Of a DNA stretch of 39,854 nucleotides, positions 33,380-39,854 are shown in pieces; position 1 is the first letter of the stretch; every line of letters begins with the position of its first letter. Source of the DNA: Oscillospiraceae bacterium (GTDB lineage Bacteria; Bacillota; Clostridia; Oscillospirales; WRJC01); NCBI GenBank assembly GCA_009780985.1, contig WQYZ01000016.1:1-39854 (forward strand), in the 5' to 3' direction. The notes under the pieces were generated by a model. That model did not search any database. It was not told the origin of the DNA and saw only the letters and a list, made by a program, of their open reading frames with translations. The position numbers and the translations under genes are program-made.

Positions 33380-34324
33380 ATGGGAAAAGTCACTATAACC
33401 GACGCCGAATATAAAAATTACGGCAAATGCAAAGTTATATCAAACGGACTTTTAGAGATGTACGTCACAATTGATGTCGGTCCGAGGATTATAAAAGTAA
33501 ATTTAACCGGCAAAGAAAATCTTATGTTCAACGACATAGACAGAAATATGTGCGAAGACGTTTCGTCCGTTTTCGGAGAAGGTAAAAAGTGGTATATCTA
33601 CGGCGGTCATAGATTATGGGTAAGCCCCGAAGATATGCCGAGAACATATTATCCCGACAACGAACCTGTCGACGTTAGGATTTACGGAAATTCTGTAATA
33701 TTCACGCCGAACCCGCAGAAAGTCAACAATTTACAGCACAGCATAGGGATAACGGTCCTCGAGGACGAACCGGGCGCGGTAATCGCACATAAAATAGAAA
33801 ATGTCGGCGAAAAAGACGTGACCGGCTCAATCTGGGCACTGTCCGTTATGGCTCCGGGCGGCACCGTAATCTGTCCACAACCTGACGAAGATACCGGACT
33901 TCTGGGCAACCGTTGCATGGCGTTATGGGCATATACGAGACTGACTGACAGCCGCGCGAATTTCTTCGACAGGTATATCACAGTCAGGCAGAATAAAAAT
34001 ATCAGCGAGAAGTTCAAATTCGGCATAAACAACACAAAAGGCTGGATTGCGTATCAAAACTTCGGGCAGATATTAAAAAAAACATACGCGCCTAATCACC
34101 CTGACGGAATTTATCCCGACTGGGGAATGTCAACCGAAGTTTTCACAAATAATATGTTTGCCGAAGCCGAAACGCTGTCCGAACTCAAAACGCTCAAAAA
34201 GGGCGAATCTATCACGCATACGGAAAACTGGCGGTTAATCGACGCGTCGGCTGAAGCGGATGTTGATTTTAAACGCGGCGAACAGGATAAAGTCGAAGCA
34301 TATGTGAAAAAATATATTATATAA
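33380..34324 (+). CDS. DUF4380-like beta-sandwich protein
   Basis: A 314-residue soluble protein. EMYVTIDVGPRIIKVNLTGK, GGHRLWVSPEDMPRTYYPDN and NNLQHSIGITVLED suggest a galactose-mutarotase-like beta-sandwich, similar to DUF4380 proteins. The conserved His and Arg in GGHRLW could act on a sugar. No signal peptide is seen. ATG 33380 follows CAGGGAG. Function unknown; an aldose epimerase-like role is only a guess. Confidence 0.68.
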   Translation: MGKVTITDAEYKNYGKCKVISNGLLEMYVTIDVGPRIIKVNLTGKENLMFNDIDRNMCEDVSSVFGEGKKWYIYGGHRLWVSPEDMPRTYYPDNEPVDVRIYGNSVIFTPNPQKVNNLQHSIGITVLEDEPGAVIAHKIENVGEKDVTGSIWALSVMAPGGTVICPQPDEDTGLLGNRCMALWAYTRLTDSRANFFDRYITVRQNKNISEKFKFGINNTKGWIAYQNFGQILKKTYAPNHPDGIYPDWGMSTEVFTNNMFAEAETLSELKTLKKGESITHTENWRLIDASAEADVDFKRGEQDKVEAYVKKYII

Positions 34325-34357
34325 ATTTATAAAACAAAAATATCGGAGAATAATATT

Positions 34358-35476
34358 TTGATAATACAGTTGGAAGAAGCAAAAAAAGAACTCGCGGATT
34401 TGACGGAGCAGATTAAGGAACTCGGGGTGAGTGTAAAAATATTTGAACTCGAAAAAGAATACGACGAATGTCAGGAAAAGATAAATTCGCACGATTTCTG
34501 GGGCGATAATGCGGAGAACCCCGAAAAATCGCAGGAGATTCTCAAACGCGTAAAAATTTTATCTGATAAAATCGGCGATTTCCGCAGCCTTGAAAATTCC
34601 GCAAAATCCGCATATGAACTTACAGTCATGGCAATTTCGGAAAATGACGAGAGTCTGACATCTGAAATTTTAAGCGAGCTTTCTGAAATAAAATCTGAAT
34701 TTGTTCAAATGGAATTAAAGACTTTACTTGACGGCGAATATGACCGCAATAATGCGATTTTGTCTATTCATCCCGGCGCGGGGGGCACTGAAGCTCAGGA
34801 CTGGGCGGAAATGCTATATAGAATGTATACCCGTTACGCTGAAAAACACAGATATAAAGTAAAATTGCTAGATTATCTCGAGGGGGACGGCGCGGGGATA
34901 AAGTCCGTAACTTTTTCGGTAAACGGCAAAAACGCGTTCGGATATTTAAAAGGCGAGAACGGCGTGCACAGATTAGTCCGCATATCTCCGTTCAACGCCG
35001 CCGGAAAGCGTATGACGTCGTTTGCGGCAGTCGAGGTTATACCCGAAATCGACGACGACGCTTACTCTAAAATCGAGATAAAACCGGAGGATATAAGAGT
35101 CGAGACGCACAGGGCGAGCGGCGCGGGAGGTCAGCATATCAATAAAACGGATTCGGCAGTGCGTATAATTCATATACCGACGGGAATAACGGTAGGGTGT
35201 CAGAGCGAGCGCAGCCAGACGCAGAATAAAGAAACCGCGATGAAAATGCTTAAAAGCCGTCTTCTTGAGATAAAAGAGAAAGAGCATTTAGACAAAATCG
35301 ACGACATAAAAGGCGAGAAGGCAAATATAGAATGGGGGTCGCAGATTCGCTCGTATGTGTTTATGCCGTACACCCTTGTCACAGACAAGCGCACCGGATA
35401 TGAGAATGGCAACGTCGCCGCGGTCATGGACGGCGATTTAGACGGATTTATAAAAGCGTATTTGAGCATGAAATAA
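34358..35476 (+). CDS. prfB: Peptide chain release factor 2
   Basis: A 372-residue RF2 that reads UAA and UGA. The GGQ motif is SGAGGQHINKTDSAVR and the UGA-reading SPF motif is in RISPFNAAGKR; HPGAGGTEAQDWAEMLYRMY is also diagnostic. The gene starts at TTG 34358 behind GGAG. It is one continuous frame: the segment IKELGVSVKIFELEKEYDE crosses the point where many bacteria have an in-frame UGA and programmed frameshift, so that autoregulation is absent here. Confidence 0.95.
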   Translation: MIIQLEEAKKELADLTEQIKELGVSVKIFELEKEYDECQEKINSHDFWGDNAENPEKSQEILKRVKILSDKIGDFRSLENSAKSAYELTVMAISENDESLTSEILSELSEIKSEFVQMELKTLLDGEYDRNNAILSIHPGAGGTEAQDWAEMLYRMYTRYAEKHRYKVKLLDYLEGDGAGIKSVTFSVNGKNAFGYLKGENGVHRLVRISPFNAAGKRMTSFAAVEVIPEIDDDAYSKIEIKPEDIRVETHRASGAGGQHINKTDSAVRIIHIPTGITVGCQSERSQTQNKETAMKMLKSRLLEIKEKEHLDKIDDIKGEKANIEWGSQIRSYVFMPYTLVTDKRTGYENGNVAAVMDGDLDGFIKAYLSMK

Positions 35477-35484
35477 AATCTATT

Positions 35485-35555
35485 CGTAGGGGGCGTGCAA
35501 TGCGCGTCCGTGAAAATTACGATATTTAGCCGGACGCGCAATGCGCGCCCCTACG
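35485..35555. repeat. Palindromic element with 25-base arms, GTAGGGGCG family
   Basis: The left arm (35485-35510) begins CGTAGGGGGCGTGCAATGCG and the right arm (35531-35555) ends GCGCGCCCCTACG. The arms are near-perfect inverted repeats around a 20-base AT-rich loop. The element fills most of the gap between prfB and the small membrane protein gene and ends before that gene's ribosome binding site. Confidence 0.75.
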
Positions 35556-35591
35556 ATAAAATTTCTAACAGATATGGAGGTAGATGAATCA

Positions 35592-35942
35592 ATGAAAAAG
35601 GTGAAATCATTTAAATTGTTTGCGGGAATTGCTTTGTTTGTAAACGTGCTGACGCTCATAACTGTTATAATAGTGTTGTCAATACAGAGAAAAAGCATTC
35701 CGAAAGCGTTGCTTGCAGTGCTTTCGGCTGTGAGCGTTTCGTCGGCGTGGCTGTTAATTTCATATAAACACGATGAAGACAGAATGAAAAAACTCCGTGA
35801 AATGGATGCTTTCTATGATTACGATTATGAAGTTGCTTATAACGGGTTAGACAAACCCGACAGCGAAAAAGAAGAAGATGATGAAGATTACAGTTTAGGC
35901 TTTGACGAACATGCAAAATTGATTCCTGACGTTGACGATTAG
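35592..35942 (+). CDS. Small membrane protein with acidic tail
   Basis: A protein of about 116 residues from ATG 35592, nine bases after GGAGGT; an open ATG at 35541 lies inside the palindromic repeat and is rejected. Two membrane segments (LFAGIALFVNVLTLITVIIV and ALLAVLSAVSVSSAWLLIS) are followed by a cytoplasmic acidic tail (SEKEEDDEDYSLGFDE). No known domain. Function unknown. Confidence 0.65.
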   Translation: MKKVKSFKLFAGIALFVNVLTLITVIIVLSIQRKSIPKALLAVLSAVSVSSAWLLISYKHDEDRMKKLREMDAFYDYDYEVAYNGLDKPDSEKEEDDEDYSLGFDEHAKLIPDVDD

Positions 35943-35964
35943 GATTTATGCAGGGTAAAATTTT

Positions 35965-36056
35965 GTAGGGGCGACATGCCGAACGCGTTCGTCGGGCGGT
36001 CGCCCTCGCACACATACGGAATCGGGTTCAAGGGCGACCGCAAGGGTCGCCCCTAC
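35965..36056. repeat. Palindromic element, GTAGGGGCG...CGCCCCTAC
   Basis: A 92-base element whose ends GTAGGGGCGAC and GTCGCCCCTAC are exact inverted repeats. Inner stems include GGGCGGTCGCCC (35993-36004 region) and GGGCGACCGCAAGGGTCGCCC toward the right end. It lies 40 bases before glyS, so it would be transcribed into the glyS leader if glyS is read from upstream. Confidence 0.75.
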
Positions 36057-36096
36057 AGATATAATACATAAAAATATAAATCAAGGAGAAATACAA

Positions 36097-37500
36097 ATGG
36101 AAATGCAATCAGAAAACAACAGCAGAATAACAATGGACAAACTTGTCGCGCTGTGCAAAAACAGGGGATATATATACGCGGGTTCGGAAATATACGGCGG
36201 ACTTGCAAACGCGTGGGACTACGGTCCTCTCGGCGTTGAGTTTGAAAACAACGTCAAAAAACTGTGGTGGAAAAAATTTGTGCAGGAATCAAAATACAAT
36301 GTCGGACTTGACTCGGCTATACTTATGAATCCGCAGGTTTGGGTTGCATCGGGGCATGTAGTGAATTTCAACGACCCGTTAATAGACTGTAAAGGCTGTA
36401 AGATGCGCTACAGAGCCGATAAATTAATTGAGGACTGGGCGAAAGAACATAATATACAAGTTAAAGTCGAAGGTATGAAAAACGACGAAATGACCGCGTA
36501 TATCAAAGAAAATAATGTAAAATGCTCGTACTGCGGCAAATCGGATTTTACGGATATACGTAAATTTAACATGATGTTCAAGACTTTCCAGGGCGTAACC
36601 GAAGATTCTCAGACTGAAATATATTTAAGACCGGAAACCGCTCAGGGAATATTTATTAATTTTAAAAATATTCAAAGAACGACCCGGCGCAAGATACCGT
36701 TCGGGGTCGCGCAAATCGGCAAGACTTTCAGAAATGAAATCACACCCGGGAATTTTATATTCAGGACAAGAGAATTTGAACAAATGGAGCTTGAATTTTT
36801 CTGTAAACCGGGGACAGATTCCGAATGGTTTGACTACTGGAAAAATTATTACAAAAACTTTTTCCTCAGCCTCGGCATAAAAGAAAGCCACCTGAGACTT
36901 CGCGACCATGAAAAAGAAGAATTGTCGCATTATTCTAAAGCGACGACGGATTTTGAGTATTTGTTCCCGTTTGGTTGGGGGGAACTCATGGGAATTGCCA
37001 ACAGGACTGATTTTGATTTGACGCAGCATACAAACGCTTCCGGCGAAAATTTAGAGTACAGTAATCCCGATGCGGGCGAAAAATTTGTGCCGTATGTCAT
37101 AGAGCCGTCGCTCGGCGTAGGGCGTATGTGTCTTATATTATTGTGCGACGCTTACGACGAGGACGAAGCAGACGGCGAAGTCAGGATAGTGCTGCGTCTG
37201 CACCCAGCAGTCGCGCCGGTTAAAGCGGCGATATTGCCTCTCTCGAAGAAACTCGCCGAGTCCGCGCAGAATATATACGGCGAGTTATCCAAATATTTTA
37301 CGGTCGATTACGACGAAACCGGCTCAATCGGCAAGAGATACAGAAGGCAGGACGAAATCGGCACGCCGTTCTGCGTGACAATCGATTTTGACACGCTTAA
37401 CGACAATTCAGTCACAGTCCGCGACCGCGACACGATGGCGCAGGTCAGAATAAAAACAGACGATTTATATAATTATATCTTTGAACATATAAAATTCTAA
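36097..37500 (+). CDS. glyS: Glycyl-tRNA synthetase, alpha2 type
   Basis: A 467-residue class II synthetase. Motif 2 is [20 protein letters not shown] and motif 3 is [16 protein letters not shown]; a zinc site is suggested by CKGC and CSYCGK near residues 95 and 145. The N-terminal [16 protein letters not shown] segment ([20 protein letters not shown]) is the glycine/tRNA binding part, and residues 370-467 form the anticodon-binding domain. ATG 36097 follows AAGGAG. No T-box is visible in the 154-base upstream gap, which is mostly repeat. Confidence 0.96.
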   Translation: MEMQSENNSRITMDKLVALCKNRGYIYAGSEIYGGLANAWDYGPLGVEFENNVKKLWWKKFVQESKYNVGLDSAILMNPQVWVASGHVVNFNDPLIDCKGCKMRYRADKLIEDWAKEHNIQVKVEGMKNDEMTAYIKENNVKCSYCGKSDFTDIRKFNMMFKTFQGVTEDSQTEIYLRPETAQGIFINFKNIQRTTRRKIPFGVAQIGKTFRNEITPGNFIFRTREFEQMELEFFCKPGTDSEWFDYWKNYYKNFFLSLGIKESHLRLRDHEKEELSHYSKATTDFEYLFPFGWGELMGIANRTDFDLTQHTNASGENLEYSNPDAGEKFVPYVIEPSLGVGRMCLILLCDAYDEDEADGEVRIVLRLHPAVAPVKAAILPLSKKLAESAQNIYGELSKYFTVDYDETGSIGKRYRRQDEIGTPFCVTIDFDTLNDNSVTVRDRDTMAQVRIKTDDLYNYIFEHIKF

Positions 37501-37569
37501 ATGTAAATATATTTGAGGCAAAATATACAAAAATTTATAAATTTATTGTAAAAATATTTATATATCTCC

Positions 37570-37598
37570 TTGACATAATTATAAAATTATAATAAAAT
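37570..37598 (+). promoter_or_regulatory. Sigma-A promoter of the solute-binding protein gene
   Basis: TTGACA (37570-37575) and TAAAAT (37593-37598), 17 bases apart. The leader of about 75 bases ends in AAGAGGGG (37667-37674), five bases before the ATG. Confidence 0.7.
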
Positions 37599-37679
37599 AT
37601 AAATATATTATTATGATTTTTAGTGAAAATAGAGTTATTTAAAAATTTATAACAATTTATAACCTAAAGAGGGGAATTT

Positions 37680-39239
37680 ATGAAAAAGAATCTGTTTTAC
37701 AAAATGCGTAAATTTGTGTCGATTTTTTTAATAGCAGTATTGACGTTGAGCATATTAATCTCATGCGGAGGAAATACGGCGAACAACTCAAATAACGCAA
37801 ACGGAGCCACCGACAACTCAGGCGGCACTCAAAATCCCGCGGAAACTACGACCGACAAAATACTGCCCGATTTACCCGACGTTCAGTATGACGGATATAC
37901 GTTCACTTTTCTGACTCACGAAGAGAGCGTTGCCGGTTGGGACTGGGTGACATCGGACCCGAGAGAACTCATCGCGCAAATCGACGATACCACCGGTCAG
38001 GAAGTTGAAAACGGCGACCCGATCAACGACGCGGTTTACAGACGGAACGCGACAATAGAGGACAAATACGGCATAAACATCAAAATGGTGGCTAATACCG
38101 ACGAAAAATCAATGCTGTCCAAAGCGGTAAAAGCCGGCGATGACGCTTATGACGCGGTTGTCATGTATAACAACAATGTTCCCGGAATCGTAACGGGCGA
38201 TTTGCTGACTGAAACGTCAAAACTCACTTATATAGACCGCACCAAACCGTGGTGGGACCCCGCGGTCAACGCTATGTCGGTCGCAAATAAAAATTATCTT
38301 TTAGCGGGCGATCTGCTTATTTTGGACCGCGAGGCTACAAACGCCATAATTTTCAACAAAAATTTAATGGCTTCTTTGGGAATGGATCTCCCGTATAGTT
38401 TAGTTACGCAGGGCAAATGGACTATGGACGCAATGTATGATATGACAAAAGACGCGTCGGCGGATTTAAACGGCGACGGCAAAATGACATACGACCAGGA
38501 CAGATACGGATTTATGGTGTTCAACGATACCCTTGAGGCTCTTCTTTCAGCAGGCGGAGGTTCTCTTGCTTCAAAAGACAGCAACGACATACCGTATATG
38601 AGTTATGCCGACCCGCAGAATCTTAATGTTTTGAGCAAAGCTATGAACCTGATGTATCCGAAATCCAATCCGGCTGTTTTCAATGTTCAGTCGTTAGCCG
38701 CAGGGACAAATAATGTTACATGGGAGGCGGCATATTACGATACATTTTCATCTGACAGGGCTTTATTCATGTGGATAAGAATGAGAGTTGTCGAAGTTTT
38801 CAGAGACATGACGTCTGATTTCGGCATACTTCCTATGCCCAAATACGACGAAACACAGGCAAATTACTGCAGTCTGGTAAATCCGTACACAGGGGTTATG
38901 CTCGGAGTTCCGAAAAGCGCGACTGACCTTGACAGAACCGGCGTAATTCTTGAAGCTATGTCGGCTGAAAGCAAATATACCCTGCAACCCGCATATTATG
39001 ATATTGTATTGCAGAGAAAATACGCGAGAGACGACGAAAGCCAGGGAATGCTCGATATTATATTCAGCACAAGAACATACGATATAGGCGGGGTTTACAG
39101 TTTCGGAAACGTATTTTCTGATTTCTGCAATTTAGCAAATACGCAGAATATAGATGTGGCGTCGTATTCTGATAAAAACAGCGCAAAACAACAGACTGCA
39201 ATTGACAAACTTGTCGCTCAGATCACCGCATTAGAATAA
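37680..39239 (+). CDS. Extracellular solute-binding lipoprotein
   Basis: A 519-residue family 1-type substrate-binding lipoprotein. The signal peptide ends in a lipobox LISC with Cys29 as the lipid anchor, followed by an Asn/Thr-rich linker. The binding fold includes YRRNATIEDKYGINIKMV, YDAVVMYNNNVPGIVTGDLL and a calcium-loop-like DLNGDGKMTYDQDRYGF. It probably binds a sugar or oligosaccharide for an ABC importer, but no permease gene lies within the window. A second copy follows. Confidence 0.85.
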   Translation: MKKNLFYKMRKFVSIFLIAVLTLSILISCGGNTANNSNNANGATDNSGGTQNPAETTTDKILPDLPDVQYDGYTFTFLTHEESVAGWDWVTSDPRELIAQIDDTTGQEVENGDPINDAVYRRNATIEDKYGINIKMVANTDEKSMLSKAVKAGDDAYDAVVMYNNNVPGIVTGDLLTETSKLTYIDRTKPWWDPAVNAMSVANKNYLLAGDLLILDREATNAIIFNKNLMASLGMDLPYSLVTQGKWTMDAMYDMTKDASADLNGDGKMTYDQDRYGFMVFNDTLEALLSAGGGSLASKDSNDIPYMSYADPQNLNVLSKAMNLMYPKSNPAVFNVQSLAAGTNNVTWEAAYYDTFSSDRALFMWIRMRVVEVFRDMTSDFGILPMPKYDETQANYCSLVNPYTGVMLGVPKSATDLDRTGVILEAMSAESKYTLQPAYYDIVLQRKYARDDESQGMLDIIFSTRTYDIGGVYSFGNVFSDFCNLANTQNIDVASYSDKNSAKQQTAIDKLVAQITALE

Positions 39240-39294
39240 TATTTATTAGGATTTATGCATATAAAATGCAATTAATTGCAGGGGGATAATTTCC

Positions 39295-39854
39295 GTGAAA
39301 AAAATTACAGCGCTCAGACTGATTGCAATCAGTATAATTATAGTGTTGATTTCGGGCATGCTGCTTTCATGCGGAGGCAATAATACCACCGCAAATAACA
39401 ACACCGCAAATACTACTGACGCGAATTCCTCTACAGATGCGAGCGGCGCAGGGGAAACCACTACGGCGCGGCTGGAGCCGAATGTGCCCGATTCCGACTT
39501 TGGCGGATATGCGTTTACTTTCTTAGCCCACCTGTACAGCGGGGACGACTGGGTAACAGACCATCCGACTGAAATCGTCGCGCAAATCGACGATTCCACC
39601 GATCAGGAAGTCGAAACCGGCGACCCGATTAACGACGCGGTTTACAAGAGAAATGCAACAATAGAAGATAAATATAATATTAATATTAAAATGGTGACCA
39701 ACGCCGATGAAAAAGGCGCGGCGAATAAAGCCGTAAAAGCCGGGGACAGTGTTTACGATGCAATTTTAATGTTCAATAATAATGTTCCCCCGATTATAAC
39801 AAGCGATTTGTTAGTTGACACATCCCAGTTGCCGTATGTGGATTTAACCCAGCC
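39295..39854 (+). CDS. Second solute-binding lipoprotein, partial
   Basis: Starts at GTG 39295 and runs off the right edge after about 186 codons. The signal sequence ends in LLSC with Cys26. It aligns with the first lipoprotein throughout (for example AQIDDSTDQEVETGDPINDA and RNATIEDKYNINIKMV), so the pair arose by tandem duplication. The most different part is the linker and the segment near AHLYSGDDWVTDHP. The upstream gap has a small TGCAT...ATGCA hairpin (39256-39270). Confidence 0.85.
   Translation, partial: MKKITALRLIAISIIIVLISGMLLSCGGNNTTANNNTANTTDANSSTDASGAGETTTARLEPNVPDSDFGGYAFTFLAHLYSGDDWVTDHPTEIVAQIDDSTDQEVETGDPINDAVYKRNATIEDKYNINIKMVTNADEKGAANKAVKAGDSVYDAILMFNNNVPPIITSDLLVDTSQLPYVDLTQ

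Noticed and set aside
35541-35591. Upstream ATG extension of the small membrane protein
   Set aside because: The ATG lies in the right arm of a palindromic repeat and has no ribosome binding site, whereas ATG 35592 follows GGAGGT at nine bases.
35965-36056. T-box or tRNA-like leader of glyS
   Set aside because: The GC-rich structure is a palindromic repeat of the GTAGGGGCG family; no T-box consensus or specifier loop can be seen.
2080-36056. CRISPR array formed by the GTAGGG repeats
   Set aside because: The copies are kilobases apart, palindromic and of different lengths, with no regularly spaced array.

Overview
The window looks like chromosomal DNA of an uncultured, AT-rich, spore-forming member of the Clostridia. 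The evidence is the RNase Y / YmdB / SpoVS cluster, a SpoIID-type protein, an alpha2-type glycyl-tRNA synthetase, strong TTGACA-N17-TAAAAT promoters, Gram-positive Shine-Dalgarno sites and many TTG/GTG starts. The genus cannot be named from sequence alone.

Layout. 1-369 (minus): 5' end of a galactokinase-like gene. 538-5866: an accessory block with a TerB-N-domain protein, a DUF3990 (ADP-ribosyltransferase-like) gene with a small partner, a GNAT acetyltransferase and a BrxD/DUF2791-type P-loop ATPase. It resembles a Ter/BREX-related stress or defence module, but its usual helicase is not in the window. 5867-6337: a long AT-rich leader carrying a promoter for rny. 6338-9142: rny, ymdB, spoVS. 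9199-11308: an ECF sigma factor and its zinc-binding anti-sigma factor, split by a Nudix gene. 11513-13885: rbfA, a DHH phosphoesterase and truB. 13960-16438: a secreted protein of unknown function and a SpoIID/LytB protein. 16465-20037: GNAT, two Nudix genes, galU, Uma2 nuclease, dCMP-deaminase family. 20079-22031 (minus): an XRE regulator with membrane segments and a GH109-like oxidoreductase. 22212-26359: ferredoxin, tRNA methyltransferase, SAM methyltransferase, Fic, GNAT, YfbR, membrane protein. 26419-27862: a TIM-barrel isomerase followed by a YoeB-like toxin-antitoxin pair. 27930-34324: methyltransferase, HAD phosphatase, XRE-cupin regulator, HipA-like kinase, mannonate-type SDR, P-loop kinase, MNT/HEPN pair, DUF4380-like protein. 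34358-37500: prfB, a small membrane protein, glyS. 37680-end: two tandem solute-binding lipoproteins, the second cut by the window edge.

The most unusual signal is a pattern seen twice. A small accessory cassette sits exactly behind the 3' end of a host gene, and a diverged but reading-frame-preserving copy of that 3' end lies on the far side of the cassette. The TerB-N gene end (2407-2439) recurs at 3558-3590 around the DUF3990 pair. The isomerase gene end (27205-27264) recurs at 27803-27862 around the toxin-antitoxin pair. Most differences are synonymous, as if each cassette arrived with the 3' end of a homologous gene from another genome. At the first site the repeat also supplies the ribosome binding site and start codon of whichever gene follows it. 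No integrase is visible.

Other notable points are a family of GTAGGGGCG / GTAGGGACAC palindromes between genes (one lies inside the TerB-N reading frame), two genes that seem to start at ATT, and a concentration of protein- or RNA-modifying toxin-like enzymes (ADP-ribosyltransferase-like, Fic, HipA-like kinase, HEPN/MNT, YoeB).
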